Shown here piece by piece: positions 32,769 to 42,269 of a DNA stretch of 48,863 bases (position 1 is the first letter of the stretch; each line of letters begins with the position of its first letter). Both the position numbers and the translations under genes were made by a program. The stretch is taken from the NCBI GenBank assembly GCA_021325145.1, contig JAJPHR010000043.1:1-48863 (forward strand). The letters are read 5' to 3'. Origin of the DNA: Verrucomicrobiota bacterium. GTDB taxonomy: Bacteria > Verrucomicrobiota > Verrucomicrobiia > Limisphaerales > Pedosphaeraceae. Under the pieces are notes generated by a model. That model searched no databases. It saw only the letters and a list, made by a program, of their open reading frames with translations, and was not told the origin of the DNA.

Positions 32769-33710
32769 CTAAACGGAGGAGGTGGTTTCCGCGGTGGTGG
32801 CGGTGCCGGCCTGGGCCACGAAAATATCGTTAAGCGATACGGCTTGTTCCTCGATTATCCGCGCGCCCAGTGCGGTAACAATGGCCGGCAATTCATTGCG
32901 CGTGCCGTTACAAATGACCGCCCATTCCCTGCCCGCTCCGGTCACGCTCAACGCTCCCGCAATCACCGGCGGTTTTGATTGCGGCGTGGCGAAGGAGAGC
33001 ATGAAGCGGCGATGCTGGGCTTTGATGTCATCGAGTGGTCCGCAGAGCACCAGGTGGCCCTGATGCAGCATGGCCACGTAGTCCGAAACGCGCTCGATCT
33101 CCTCCAACAAATGCGAGGAGAAAAAAACCGTGCGCCCTTCTTCCGATACCGTGCGGATGACGGCTTCGAGGATGTCCCGACGCACGATTGGGTCGAGGCC
33201 GGAGCTGGGTTCATCCAGCAGCAGCAATTCCGGCCGATGGGCCTGCGCCGCGAGCAAGCCGGCTTTGGCCTGCTGGCCCTTGGAGAGGGTCTTGAGCCGG
33301 GCGCCGGGCGCCAGACCGAATTGTTCCCGCAACTTCTCCGCATACGCCATGTCCCAGTTGGGATAAAACGCCTGCGTGTAACGCAACAGTTCCTCCACGC
33401 GCATCCAACCCGGCAGATCCGGTTGCTCGGAAAGATAACCGATGCGGCCCAGAACACCCACCGGGTCGGCCACCGGATCGAGCCCGAACACACGCACGCT
33501 GCCTGCCTCGGCCCGCAACAATCCCAGAATATGTTTGATTAAAGTGGTTTTGCCCGCACCGTTTTCACCCACCAGTCCAAACACACTGCCTCGGGGCACG
33601 TAAAGCGACACGTTGTTCAGAACGGTTTTGGGACCAAACCGGCGGAATAAATCCGTGATGGCAACCACGGCCTCAGCAGAAGATGGAGAAGGAAACTTCA
33701 TGTGCTTCAT
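32769..33710 (-). CDS. ABC transporter ATP-binding protein, YtrB-like
   Basis: 313 residues. Walker A GENGAGKTT, signature LSKGQQAK in place of LSGGQ, Walker B LLLLDEPSSGLDP, and H-loop FSSHLLEEIERV. The C-terminal ~80 residues form an extra domain common in drug/lantibiotic-type exporters. The signature variant LSKGQ is typical of the YtrB/CcmA-like branch. The start codon overlaps the stop of the GntR-type regulator gene (ATGA), giving a YtrA-YtrB order as in Bacillus ytrAB. Confidence 0.9.
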   Translation of the reverse strand: MKHMKFPSPSSAEAVVAITDLFRRFGPKTVLNNVSLYVPRGSVFGLVGENGAGKTTLIKHILGLLRAEAGSVRVFGLDPVADPVGVLGRIGYLSEQPDLPGWMRVEELLRYTQAFYPNWDMAYAEKLREQFGLAPGARLKTLSKGQQAKAGLLAAQAHRPELLLLDEPSSGLDPIVRRDILEAVIRTVSEEGRTVFFSSHLLEEIERVSDYVAMLHQGHLVLCGPLDDIKAQHRRFMLSFATPQSKPPVIAGALSVTGAGREWAVICNGTRNELPAIVTALGARIIEEQAVSLNDIFVAQAGTATTAETTSSV

Positions 33711-34162
33711 CCTTTCGAGCCCGAGCTTGTCTGGTTGGCAGGGACGCGCTGCCGCGCGTCCGCTCCCGCGGCTTTGGCCGCCTCCCGACGGATGACTTCC
33801 TGGCGTTCATGCAATAGTTCGATCACCTCGGGCAGGTCGATGTCGAGGTGCCCGGCTTCGACGAGCAAAGAATCCACCCGCTGTGTCAGGACTTTGAGTT
33901 TTTCACGCCGGGAAAGCGGCGATGGAGTTTCCGAAACGTAAGTCCCGGAACCGTGGCGTTTGGTGACGACACCCGCACGCTCCAATTCAAGGTAGGCGCG
34001 CGCCACTGTATTGGGATTGACCAGGAGCTGGTCCGCCAGTGCCCGAATCGGCGGAATTTCCTCACCCGGCGCCAGCCGTCCCGAAGCCACCAGATGTTTC
34101 ACCTGGTTGACGATTTGGACATAAATCGGGACCCCGTCGTTGGAAGTTATATGAATTTGCAC
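33707..34162 (-). CDS. GntR-family regulator, YtrA type
   Basis: A 151-residue transcription factor. The winged helix-turn-helix spans about residues 10-78 (GVPIYVQIVNQVKHLV, PPIRALADQLLVNPNTVARA, GVVTKRHGSGTYV). It has no large effector domain, only a short helical tail, which defines the YtrA subfamily. These regulators usually repress their own operon with an ABC exporter and respond to cell-wall antibiotics. It starts with GTG, with GGAGG five bases upstream. It heads a six-gene unit; its likely operator is the palindrome at 34203-34224. Confidence 0.93.
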   Translation of the reverse strand: MQIHITSNDGVPIYVQIVNQVKHLVASGRLAPGEEIPPIRALADQLLVNPNTVARAYLELERAGVVTKRHGSGTYVSETPSPLSRREKLKVLTQRVDSLLVEAGHLDIDLPEVIELLHERQEVIRREAAKAAGADARQRVPANQTSSGSKG

Positions 34163-34202
34163 AAGCGCCTCCGTTGGTTCAAAAGGAACTATAATCGTTC
34201 AT

Positions 34203-34240
34203 GTGTATTAATACATTAATACACTTTACGCTTGTGTCAA
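34203..34240 (-). promoter_or_regulatory. Promoter with overlapping YtrA-type operator
   Basis: Near-perfect palindrome GTGTATTAAT-AC-ATTAATACAC (34203-34224) with ten-base arms. On the minus strand the consensus -35 box TTGACA is at 34235-34240, and the palindrome covers the expected -10 position about 17 bases on. The site begins 41 bp upstream of the regulator's GTG start. GTG-TATT...AATA-CAC is of the kind bound by YtrA-type GntR proteins, so autorepression is expected. Confidence 0.8.
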
Positions 34241-34400
34241 CTCCTTTCTGAAAGGATTTTTGAGCCTTGCCGCACAAGTTGAAAGAGGGACAAATCTGGC
34301 ATCGCACCGCCACGGCAGGATGGCTGAATCAGCGCGGATCTAGTTGGGCCTGAGTGTCCCAACGCGATTCATCCTCAGGCTCTGATGACTCGCTCACTGC

Positions 34401-34865
34401 TCAGGTCCACTTCGTAATCTTGCGCCCCTGGCCGTCTTTGTAGGCTCCGATAATGATTCTAATGAGGTCAATTATGGAACAGACTGCTGAAACAATCAGA
34501 AGCAATCCACCAATCGGCCACATTGCCAGCACGAAGACCACAAGATACAAAATGCCTTCCAGCCGGCGGCCCGCATAGAAAGCATGGATACCCAGAATCC
34601 CGAAGAAAAGGCAGAGCAAAAAAGCCGGAAGAATCCGTTTGTCGCTCTCCGGCTGCTCCGCAGACGGAACTGGACGCGATAGAGGCGCTGCCTGCGAATC
34701 AAGCTGCCCTGCCAGGGATGAAACAGGCAACCACTTGTCGAAGCCTTGTTGGCAGTAAAGCGTATCCGCCGTAATCACGCCAGACCGCCACATGTTCTGC
34801 ACCTGGGAAAAGGTGTATGGCCCTTTTTGTTCCGAACCGACTGTCAAAAAGTAAAGATCGTCCAT
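34401..34865 (-). CDS. GYF-like and TM2 domain protein
   Basis: 154 residues in two modules. An N-terminal GYF_2-type domain (DDLYFLTVGSEQKGPYTFSQ, then WRSGVITADTLYCQQGFDKW) of the kind that binds proline-rich peptides is followed by a linker. Then comes a TM2 domain with two helices (FLLCLFFGILGIHAFYAG; LYLVVFVLAMWPIGGLLL) and a short basic tail. Function unknown; combinations like this are frequent in Verrucomicrobia and Planctomycetes. The ATG at 34865 opens the GYF domain directly; upstream in-frame sequence does not resemble either module. The gene is monocistronic and divergent from the ferritin-like gene. Confidence 0.83.
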   Translation of the reverse strand: MDDLYFLTVGSEQKGPYTFSQVQNMWRSGVITADTLYCQQGFDKWLPVSSLAGQLDSQAAPLSRPVPSAEQPESDKRILPAFLLCLFFGILGIHAFYAGRRLEGILYLVVFVLAMWPIGGLLLIVSAVCSIIDLIRIIIGAYKDGQGRKITKWT

Positions 34866-35227
34866 ATCGATTATAGAACCATAAATCCTGACATTTGACC
34901 TTCTTAGCACACTCGCACCAATAGGAGCAACCGGGAATGTGCGCCCAATCCTAAAGCAGGAGAGCACTGAGTCAAGACTATCCCATGCTATCGATTAAGA
35001 ACTGCGGTGGAAAATCTTCGGGCCCCACATCGCGTGATTGTCCGCGCGAAGAATCCAAAGAGCCAAGTCAATTTGTGTGTTACGACTGCGTGACTTTAGG
35101 CGATCGACTCCGCACTTCGAGATTTGTCTGGAACAAATCAACTGCACGCCCCTCGAACAGTAGCAGGTTAAGCGAGTCACTTAACAGTGGGTTGGAACCA
35201 CGAGAGACACGGCCACGAAAGGCAACT
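34866..35227. other. 362-bp intergenic region between divergent genes
   Basis: No gene is supported: the plus-strand frame from 34985 is only an upstream extension of the ferritin-like gene and has no secretion signal or similarity. The region must contain promoters for both neighbours, but I see no convincing -35/-10 pair or palindrome. Confidence 0.5.
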
Positions 35228-36364
35228 ATGTCGAAAAAGTTAGCAAATGACGAACTGACCTCAACTGACCAGCAAGCCGCCAAGCCCAGCAGCAACACAC
35301 TCGGACGGCGGTCCTTTATGAAACGGCTCGGTTTGGGCGCCGCAGTGCTGCCCGCCGGGGCAATCATCACGAGCGCGACTCGCGCGCGCGCCGATAATGG
35401 CAGGCTTTCCGAGGGGGATGTTTCCATCCTCAGATTCCTGGCGGCGGCGGAAATCCTCGAAACGGATCTGTGGCAGCAATACACGGAACTGGCGCTGGGC
35501 AATCCTTCATTCCAGCAGGCTTTGATCACGCTGGATGGCGACATGCCCACCTATGTCAACCAGAACACCCGGGATGAGTTCACGCACCAGAACTTCATCA
35601 ACGCGTATTTGATGTCCAAGGGCGAGAAGCCGGTCAACCTGGAGCCATTCCGGAAGCTGCCCAGCAGCCAGGCAACCGGCGCGAACAAAACCGCCAAGCG
35701 GCTCACCAACTTGATGAACCTCACGGTCGATACCAGTTGGTTCCTGCGTTATCGCCTGTCGGGCAACCCGGACTTTGGCGACACCTTCGCGCAAATTGTT
35801 AACCTGGACAACGTTTCGGCCATTCCCAATGCTGACCTCCCGCCGCCCACGGATGTGAACTTTGGGTTTCAAATCCAGTTCATCGCCAACGTGGCCGGCT
35901 TCCACTTCGCGACAATCGAGCAGGGCGGCTCCAGCCTCTATCAATCGTTTCTGCCGAAAGCTTCCAATCTGGAAGTGCTTAAGATTGTGGGCGCCATCGG
36001 CGGCACCGAAATCATGCACTTCCAAACCTGGCAGGACAAGGCCGGCAACGCGCCGATGCTGATGGATAACCACGGGAACACGATCTTTCCGCAACTCCCG
36101 ATCGCACCCGATCCGGCGCCGGACGGCATTGACCACTCGGCTCCAAACGACACCAACCAGATCATGCCGGCGCCGTGCAAGTTCATCAGCACGCATTTGC
36201 CGCTCTGCTCGGTGATCCGGCCTATTTCCACGGCCCAAGCCGGGGCGAAGGCCGCAGTGATGGGCCTGACCGCCAGTGGGCTCTTCAATGGTCAAAGCAA
36301 GGACTTCTTCAACCTCCTGGCTCACCTCGCCGAGGAAGCGGATGAGGCCGAGCGCGAACGATAA
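35228..36364 (+). CDS. Tat-exported ferritin-like domain protein
   Basis: A 378-residue protein with a twin-arginine signal (LGRRSFMKRLGLGAA, then a hydrophobic stretch and TRARA) and a mature ferritin-like helical domain (Ferritin_2/dessication-associated type). Candidate metal ligands are in AAAEILETDLWQQY, DEFTHQNFINAY, ATIEQG and GTEIMHFQTW. Its role is unproven; homologues are linked to desiccation and oxidative stress. I chose the ATG at 35228, preceded by AAAGG, because the 81 upstream codons carry no signal and are cysteine-containing junk. It ends before strong hairpins at 36399-36484. Confidence 0.82.
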   Translation: MSKKLANDELTSTDQQAAKPSSNTLGRRSFMKRLGLGAAVLPAGAIITSATRARADNGRLSEGDVSILRFLAAAEILETDLWQQYTELALGNPSFQQALITLDGDMPTYVNQNTRDEFTHQNFINAYLMSKGEKPVNLEPFRKLPSSQATGANKTAKRLTNLMNLTVDTSWFLRYRLSGNPDFGDTFAQIVNLDNVSAIPNADLPPPTDVNFGFQIQFIANVAGFHFATIEQGGSSLYQSFLPKASNLEVLKIVGAIGGTEIMHFQTWQDKAGNAPMLMDNHGNTIFPQLPIAPDPAPDGIDHSAPNDTNQIMPAPCKFISTHLPLCSVIRPISTAQAGAKAAVMGLTASGLFNGQSKDFFNLLAHLAEEADEAERER

Positions 36365-36398
36365 ATCACGATTGAATTGAGTCTCCTTGGGATAGGTG

Positions 36399-36484
36399 GC
36401 CTTGGGCGGGCTGGAAACGCCCAAGGCTGCCATACGCTCTCAAGTGAAGCTGAAAGTTTTCAGCCAGCTTGCTTAACGCAAGCT
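36399..36484. terminator. Cluster of three hairpins between convergent genes
   Basis: GCCTTGGGCG..CGCCCAAGGC (36399-36427, ten-base stem), GCTGAAAGTTTTCAGC (36449-36464) and AGCTTGCTTAACGCAAGCT (36466-36484). They lie between the ferritin-like gene (ends 36364) and nuoN (ends 36525, opposite strand). Without a T-tract they are not textbook terminators but probably form a two-way transcription end. Confidence 0.55.
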
Positions 36485-36524
36485 TCGCTTCGGGGACAGG
36501 AGGCTGCGAACCGTTGCAAACGAT

Positions 36525-38009
36525 TCAGCGCGATTCCCCGGAAGCATGCGCCACAGCAGTCATCGGGCCGGGCCGCTCCAGCGCCGCTACTGCACGGTTG
36601 GCTGACTCGACGACTCGGTTGGGAAAGAGGCCAAGATACAACATGCCAATGATACAGCCGTAAAGCGCAATTTGCACCGGCCACGACACGCAGATCGAGG
36701 TTGCTTTGGGCGGATTCTTCGACCAATAGATTGCGCGCACGACGCCCAGGTAATAATAAAGGGAAATCACCGCGCCGATAACCAGCACAGCCGCCAGCCA
36801 GTAATAGGCAGAGTTCACCGGTCCCTGTTCAGTCACAGCCTTCAGCAGCAAAAACTTGCCGAAGAACCCCGCCAACGGCGGCAGGCCCGCCAGGGAAACC
36901 ATTGACATTGACAAGGCGGCGGCGAGCAAGGGCGAGCGCTGGTTCAATCCGGCCAGCGCGCTGATGTCCTCGCCCTCCACTTCGCGCATGACCACGCAAA
37001 TCACAGTGAAAGCCGCGAGCAACGTGAATACGTAGCCGCCCAGATAGTACAGGATCGCCGATTTCCCGCTGTCGTTCAACGCGGCCACGCCCATCAAGAG
37101 GTAGCCAGCGTTGGCGATGCTCGAATAGCCCAGCAACCGCTTGAGATTGCGTTGCGGCAAGGCACACAAGTTTCCGTAAAGCACCGTGATGATCGAAATG
37201 ACGATGAGCAGCGTTGTCCAATGAGCGGCGACTTCCGGCACCGCCGTAAACAGCACCCGCAACAATAAGACGAATCCCGCCGCTTTGGAACCAACCGCCA
37301 GAAAGGCGGTGGCCGGAGTCGGTGAGCCCTGGTAAACATCCGGCGCCCACATTTGCACCGGGAAAGCCGCGATCTTGAAGCCCAGGCCGACGAGGATCAG
37401 CAAAATTCCCAGCAGGAATATCTTATTGCCGGCAAGTTGCGGAGCCATCGCCGCGATGCCCGCAAAATTCATCTTCCCGGCTGTGCCGAAAACCAACGCG
37501 ATTCCATAAACCATGAACGCCGACGACAGCGCGCCAAAGATCAAATATTTCACCCCGGCTTCGAGCGAAGCCAGCCGATTCCGTTGAAAACTGGTCAGCA
37601 CGTAAAATGTGACCGTGATCAATTCCACGGAGACAAACAACAGGCTGAAATCATTGGCCGACGCCGAAAACATCATGCCCGCCAGCGCGAACAGGATGAG
37701 CGCATAGAATTCGGAAATGCCCGCCTCCATCCTCGCCGCGAACTCGACCGACATGATCAGGACGACAATGGCCGAGACAAGGAAAAGTCTCTTGAAGAAC
37801 AGCGCCAGCCCATCCAGCACGTACATGGATTGCAGCGAATCCTCCACCGGCTTCCATTGGAAACTCCAGATTAGAACCAATGCCAGCGCGATGGCGGCTC
37901 CATAGCCGAGGTTGCGCTTCTTCTCGATCGGCGTCCACAAATCCGCCAGCAGCAGTCCCAATCCCAGGACCACGACCGCGACTTCCAGCATCATGGAGGA
38001 GTAATTCAT
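36525..38009 (-). CDS. nuoN: NADH-quinone oxidoreductase subunit N
   Basis: Antiporter-like proton-pumping subunit of complex I. 494 residues, with ~14 helices and the family's conserved segments KYLIFGALSSAFMVYG, APDVYQGSPTPATAFLAVGSK, and LAGLPPLAGFFGKFLLL. The start codon overlaps the nuoM stop (ATGA). It is the last gene of the operon in this orientation. Confidence 0.96.
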   Translation of the reverse strand: MNYSSMMLEVAVVVLGLGLLLADLWTPIEKKRNLGYGAAIALALVLIWSFQWKPVEDSLQSMYVLDGLALFFKRLFLVSAIVVLIMSVEFAARMEAGISEFYALILFALAGMMFSASANDFSLLFVSVELITVTFYVLTSFQRNRLASLEAGVKYLIFGALSSAFMVYGIALVFGTAGKMNFAGIAAMAPQLAGNKIFLLGILLILVGLGFKIAAFPVQMWAPDVYQGSPTPATAFLAVGSKAAGFVLLLRVLFTAVPEVAAHWTTLLIVISIITVLYGNLCALPQRNLKRLLGYSSIANAGYLLMGVAALNDSGKSAILYYLGGYVFTLLAAFTVICVVMREVEGEDISALAGLNQRSPLLAAALSMSMVSLAGLPPLAGFFGKFLLLKAVTEQGPVNSAYYWLAAVLVIGAVISLYYYLGVVRAIYWSKNPPKATSICVSWPVQIALYGCIIGMLYLGLFPNRVVESANRAVAALERPGPMTAVAHASGESR

Positions 38010-39553
38010 GGCACGCTCACCACTTGCCCGGTTTCAACCCGCGCCACCGGCGTGGCGGACGGAGTATTTGCCATTTCAATGATTTTCTTCGCGCTCGGCG
38101 TGATCTTGTCGGTCAGCAAACGCGGGAAGAACCCGAACACCAACAGGCTGACGAGCAACACCAGGTAGGGCAGCTTTCGCAAAGGCCAGGTTGATTCCGC
38201 CACGGCCATCAATTGCTCGGGCACCGGGCCATGGAAAATATTCCGGATCGCCCGGAGCATGTAAACCGCGCCAATGACCAGGGCGGACCACACGGCAATG
38301 CCGGTGACCAGCGGAAATTGTTTCCAAGCGCCAAAGAAAACCGTGACTTCCCCCGTGAAGTTCGCGAAACCCGGCAAGCCACAACCGGCGAACATGGCCA
38401 TAATTAGCGCGGTGCCCAGGAACGGCAGTTTGCGCAACAACCCGCCCATCCGATCCATTTCGAGCGTGCCGGTCGTTTGATAGAGGTATCCGCTCAGGCC
38501 GAAAGTCAGCGCCGCAAGGAAGCCATGTGCGATCATCACCAGCACCGCGCCGGTTATGCCAATCAGGCTCAGGCTGGCGATGCCCAGAAAAACAAAGCCC
38601 ATGTGCGCCACGCTGGAGTAACCGATCAGCCAGTTGAGATTTTTTTGGCGCATCGCCACGAGTCCGCAATAAAAGATGTTGCCGAGGCAAAGCCACGCGA
38701 TGACGTTTGTCCAACTCTGCGCCGCCTCGGGCAGCAATGGCAACGCAATCCGAATCAAGCCGTACAGCCCGAACTTTTTCAGCACGCCGGCATGGAGCAT
38801 CGCTGTGGGAGCCGGTGCGGAGCCGTAACCCAGCGGCGCCCAGGTATGGAAGGGCCAAAGCGAAATCAGAATGCCGAAGCCAAATAGCAGCAATGGAAAA
38901 ATAAAATTCTGATCGCGCAATGGAATCGGGTGCTGCTTCACGTGCGCGATTAAGCCCACAATATCGAACGTTTTCGCGCCGGATTGCAAGTAGAGCGCAA
39001 TCAAGCCGATCAACGAAATGAACGCGCCGACGCTCAGGTAGAGCGTGATTTGGAAAGTCGCATAATTCTTGTCCGGCCCACGTCCCCACACACCGATCAT
39101 GATGAAGGTCGGAATCAGCGCCAGCTCGTGCGCGAAGTAAAAGAAAAACAGGTCAAGCGAAGCGAAGGCTCCGAGGATTCCGCCGCTCATGATCAGCAGC
39201 AGGATGCAAAATTCCTTTTGCCGCTCGTTATCGCGTTCGCGGATTTCCCACCCGCAGCACGCGGCCGCGAAGGCCACCACCGCGCCCATCAGAATCAGCC
39301 CCACGTTCAAACCATCCACGCCCACGTGGTAGCTGATCCCCAGCGACTTTACCCAATCCACCTGCTGCTCGAATCTGAATCCGCTCAAGCCCATCGCGGC
39401 ACCGTCGTAACGCCAGAACACAATAATCGCCAGCACCATCGAGATAAACGTCGCCACGATGGCCACGACCCGCATCACCACGACAAAGCTGCGTGGCACC
39501 AGGCACAGGAGCAGCGCGGCAATCAAGGGACAAAGGATGATGGCGGTCAGCAT
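38006..39553 (-). CDS. nuoM: NADH-quinone oxidoreductase subunit M
   Basis: Antiporter-like subunit of complex I, 515 residues. Recognisable: GVDGLNVGLILMGAVV, FYFAHELALIPTFIMIGVWG, PFHTWAPLGYGSAPAPTAML and YSSVAHMGFVFLGIAS. The start at 39553 (MLTAIILCP) follows the nuoL stop by four bases, and the 56 in-frame codons upstream are inside nuoL antisense to nothing, so not used. Translationally coupled to nuoN. Confidence 0.96.
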   Translation of the reverse strand: MLTAIILCPLIAALLLCLVPRSFVVVMRVVAIVATFISMVLAIIVFWRYDGAAMGLSGFRFEQQVDWVKSLGISYHVGVDGLNVGLILMGAVVAFAAACCGWEIRERDNERQKEFCILLLIMSGGILGAFASLDLFFFYFAHELALIPTFIMIGVWGRGPDKNYATFQITLYLSVGAFISLIGLIALYLQSGAKTFDIVGLIAHVKQHPIPLRDQNFIFPLLLFGFGILISLWPFHTWAPLGYGSAPAPTAMLHAGVLKKFGLYGLIRIALPLLPEAAQSWTNVIAWLCLGNIFYCGLVAMRQKNLNWLIGYSSVAHMGFVFLGIASLSLIGITGAVLVMIAHGFLAALTFGLSGYLYQTTGTLEMDRMGGLLRKLPFLGTALIMAMFAGCGLPGFANFTGEVTVFFGAWKQFPLVTGIAVWSALVIGAVYMLRAIRNIFHGPVPEQLMAVAESTWPLRKLPYLVLLVSLLVFGFFPRLLTDKITPSAKKIIEMANTPSATPVARVETGQVVSVP

Positions 39554-39557
39554 AGGT

Positions 39558-41459
39558 TCATTTCCCGAGCACCCAATACAGCACCCCCGCCACACCAGCC
39601 ACGAGCAGGAAGGCGTACATCTGCAGGCTGCCGGTTTGCAACATCCGCAATAGTCGTCCGGCGACATCGGTGACGTTCGCCGTGCCCCGCACGGCGAAGG
39701 TGCCGATAATCCAGCGGTCAATAAAATCCGCGACCCTGGCCAAGGCGTCCTGTGTGCAGGGGATCAGGACGTTCTCGTAAAATTCGTCGATGTAAAACTT
39801 GTTGCGCAACAACTGCGACCACCAGCCAAGTTTTTCCGGCAAGGGATCGACGGCCTTGTTTCGATAAAGCGAGCGGGCCCACAACCACCCGAAGACCACA
39901 GCCAGAACTCCGAACGAGGCGGCGAGCAACTGCTCATTGAAGGGTTCGAGCAATCGGTCCCAAAAACCTGGCTCCGTCCCTGCGACGGCCGCTTCAAAAT
40001 GCCGGGCGTAAAGACTTTCAATCCCCAAAAGTCCGCCCGCGATGCTGAAGATTGCCAGTATGAACAAGGGCCAGAGCATGACGCTCGGGGATTCGTGAGC
40101 GTGCTCAGCCGCTTCGGTCCGTGGGCGGCCTTTGAATACAACATAAAAAAGCCGGAACATATAAAATGTCGTCAACAACGCGACGACCACACCTAATACA
40201 AAGAGCCCATAGTGATGATCCTTGATCGCCTGCGCCAGAATGCTGTCTTTGCTGTAGAACCCGCTAAGCGGCGGAACGCCGCAGAGGGCCAGCGTACCGA
40301 AGGTGAAAGTCCAGAAAGTTATGGGCATTTTTCGTCGCACGCCGCCCATGGCCCAAATGTTTTGCTCATGGTGCAGCCCGTAAATGACCGAGCCCGCGCC
40401 GAGGAACAGCAGTGCCTTGAAGAAAGCATGCGTGGTCAGGTGATACATGGCTGGCACGGGACCGCTGCAACCAACCGCCATCACCATGTAGCCGAGTTGC
40501 GACAAGGTGGAATACGCCAGGATTCGCTTAATGTCATTTTGCTGCACGGCGATCAGCGCCGCCATCAACGCCGTAATCCCGCCGATCCACGCAATCACCT
40601 GCAAGGCCTGGGAGCCATCCACGTTAAGCAGAAAGAACACGCGGCAGAGCATGTACACACCCGCCGCCACCATCGTCGCCGCGTGGATCAATGCGCTGAC
40701 TGGTGTCGGTCCTTCCATGGCGTCCGGCAGCCACACGTGCAGCGGAAATTGCGCGGACTTGCCCATTGCGCCGCAAAAAATCAGCAGACCCACGGCGGTT
40801 GCCACAGCGCTGAACTCCACGCTATGCACGTTCAGCCTGGTTTCAAGGTCCCTGAAGTTCAGCGAGCCCAGCGTGGCCCACGTCAACAAGATGCCCACGA
40901 GGAAGCCGAAGTCACCAACGCGGTTCGTCAAAAATGCTTTCTTGCAGGCATCCGCGGCGGAAGGACGTTCGTACCAAAAACCAATCAACAGGTAGCTGGA
41001 CACACCCACCAGTTCCCAGAAGATGAACATCATCAGAAAGTTGTCGGCCAGCACGATGCCCAGCATCGAAAAGGTAAACAAACTCAGGCACGCAAAATAC
41101 CGCGCGAATCCCGGGTCGCCCTTCATGTATCCCCACGAGTAGATGTGAATCAGGCTGCCCACGCCGGTCACGATCAGGATCATCGGCAGACTCAGATGGT
41201 CCAGCCGCAAACCGATATCAACATGCAGGTCAAGACCAAGCCCCTGATCGTGAATCGAAAGCCACGGAATCTGAATCGGCATTCCCATCGACGATTCGGG
41301 CAGTGCGTAGAACAAAACCAGCCCGCAAATAAAAGAGAACACAACGGCCGTGATGGAGATCGCCCCGCTCCGCGCCGCGTTTCCGCGCGTAAAAATGGTG
41401 ATGGCCGCCACCGATAACAGCGGCAGAAACAAAACCAGCCATGCCAACAGTTCAACCAT
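39558..41459 (-). CDS. nuoL: NADH-quinone oxidoreductase subunit L
   Basis: The distal antiporter-like subunit with the long lateral helix, 633 residues. Seen: LDHLSLPMILIVTGVGSLIH, ELVGVSSYLLIGFWYERPSA, GKSAQFPLHVWLPDAMEGPT and PVSALIHAATMVAAGVYM, plus the C-terminal extension that forms the piston helix. The start at 41459 lies eight bases after the nuoK stop. All residues typical of proton channels (conserved Lys/Glu on central helices) appear to be retained. Confidence 0.96.
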   Translation of the reverse strand: MVELLAWLVLFLPLLSVAAITIFTRGNAARSGAISITAVVFSFICGLVLFYALPESSMGMPIQIPWLSIHDQGLGLDLHVDIGLRLDHLSLPMILIVTGVGSLIHIYSWGYMKGDPGFARYFACLSLFTFSMLGIVLADNFLMMFIFWELVGVSSYLLIGFWYERPSAADACKKAFLTNRVGDFGFLVGILLTWATLGSLNFRDLETRLNVHSVEFSAVATAVGLLIFCGAMGKSAQFPLHVWLPDAMEGPTPVSALIHAATMVAAGVYMLCRVFFLLNVDGSQALQVIAWIGGITALMAALIAVQQNDIKRILAYSTLSQLGYMVMAVGCSGPVPAMYHLTTHAFFKALLFLGAGSVIYGLHHEQNIWAMGGVRRKMPITFWTFTFGTLALCGVPPLSGFYSKDSILAQAIKDHHYGLFVLGVVVALLTTFYMFRLFYVVFKGRPRTEAAEHAHESPSVMLWPLFILAIFSIAGGLLGIESLYARHFEAAVAGTEPGFWDRLLEPFNEQLLAASFGVLAVVFGWLWARSLYRNKAVDPLPEKLGWWSQLLRNKFYIDEFYENVLIPCTQDALARVADFIDRWIIGTFAVRGTANVTDVAGRLLRMLQTGSLQMYAFLLVAGVAGVLYWVLGK

Positions 41460-41467
41460 TTTGCGTT

Positions 41468-41773
41468 TTAGGATTTCAATGAAGTCAGGTCTTCCACGTG
41501 GGCGGTCTGCCGCCGGCGATACAAGGCCACGATTAACGCCAGGCCCACCGCGACTTCGGCGGCGGCGACCGTAATGATAAAAAACACCATGATCTGTCCG
41601 TCCAGATTCCCGTTGTAACGGGACATCGCAACCAGGGCGAGATTGGCGGCGTTTAGCATCAGCTCCAGGCACATGTAAATCACCAGCAAATTGCGGCGCA
41701 TGATCACCCCGAGCAACCCGAGGCTGAAAAGCACTCCGCTCACCACGAGATAATGTTCGAGAGTGACGTCCAT
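41468..41773 (-). CDS. nuoK: NADH-quinone oxidoreductase subunit K
   Basis: A 101-residue, three-helix complex I subunit. The segments [20 protein letters not shown] and [10 protein letters not shown] contain the conserved glutamate of the second helix used in proton coupling (LELMLNA). The terminal [13 protein letters not shown] is typical. One-base gap to the nuoJ stop. Confidence 0.96.
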   Translation of the reverse strand: MDVTLEHYLVVSGVLFSLGLLGVIMRRNLLVIYMCLELMLNAANLALVAMSRYNGNLDGQIMVFFIITVAAAEVAVGLALIVALYRRRQTAHVEDLTSLKS

Positions 41774-41774
41774 G

Positions 41775-42269
41775 CTATTTCAGGTCCTTTTTGCTCAACA
41801 AAATCACGCCCACCATTGCGACCAACAGCAGGACGGACAAAATTTCGAATGGAAGCAGGTAATTTGTGAAAAGCAGCTTGCCCAAGGGCAGCGTGCCGCC
41901 TTCGATATCGCTTGCTGTCCGGGATACACTGGCGCTGCCGCTGCGAATCGCTGCGAAGGAGATATACGCAATCGCCGCCACTGAAATCACGCCGGTGATG
42001 ATGCCAAACAGATTGAACTTGCGCCGGTCCTCTTCCTTCAGGTCGAGCAGCATGATGACGAAAAGGAACAAAACCATCACCGCGCCCGCATAGACGAGCA
42101 CCTGGACCGCCGCCAGAAAGAACGCGTGCAACAGAACGAACAAGCCCGCCATCGAGGCAATGGAGAGCACCAGAAACATCGCGCTGTTGATCGGGTTCCG
42201 ATTGAGAATAATCAACGCCCCGCAAACCAGGGTGAGCGCGGCGAAGAAATAGAAGAGAGCGGCCTGCAT
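41775..42269 (-). CDS. nuoJ: NADH-quinone oxidoreductase subunit J
   Basis: 164 residues with five helices. The pi-bulge helix region [21 protein letters not shown], with the conserved tyrosine and glycine, identifies NuoJ, as does [20 protein letters not shown] before it. Shares a base with the nuoI stop. Confidence 0.95.
   Translation of the reverse strand: MQAALFYFFAALTLVCGALIILNRNPINSAMFLVLSIASMAGLFVLLHAFFLAAVQVLVYAGAVMVLFLFVIMLLDLKEEDRRKFNLFGIITGVISVAAIAYISFAAIRSGSASVSRTASDIEGGTLPLGKLLFTNYLLPFEILSVLLLVAMVGVILLSKKDLK

Noticed and set aside
34985..35227. N-terminal 81-codon extension of the Tat-exported ferritin-like protein
   Set aside because: It would bury the twin-arginine signal far from the N-terminus; the ATG at 35228 has a ribosome binding site and gives a standard Tat leader.
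40212..41417. 401-codon plus-strand open frame
   Set aside because: Antisense to nuoL; composition (H, Q, R rich) marks it as a shadow of a membrane-protein gene.
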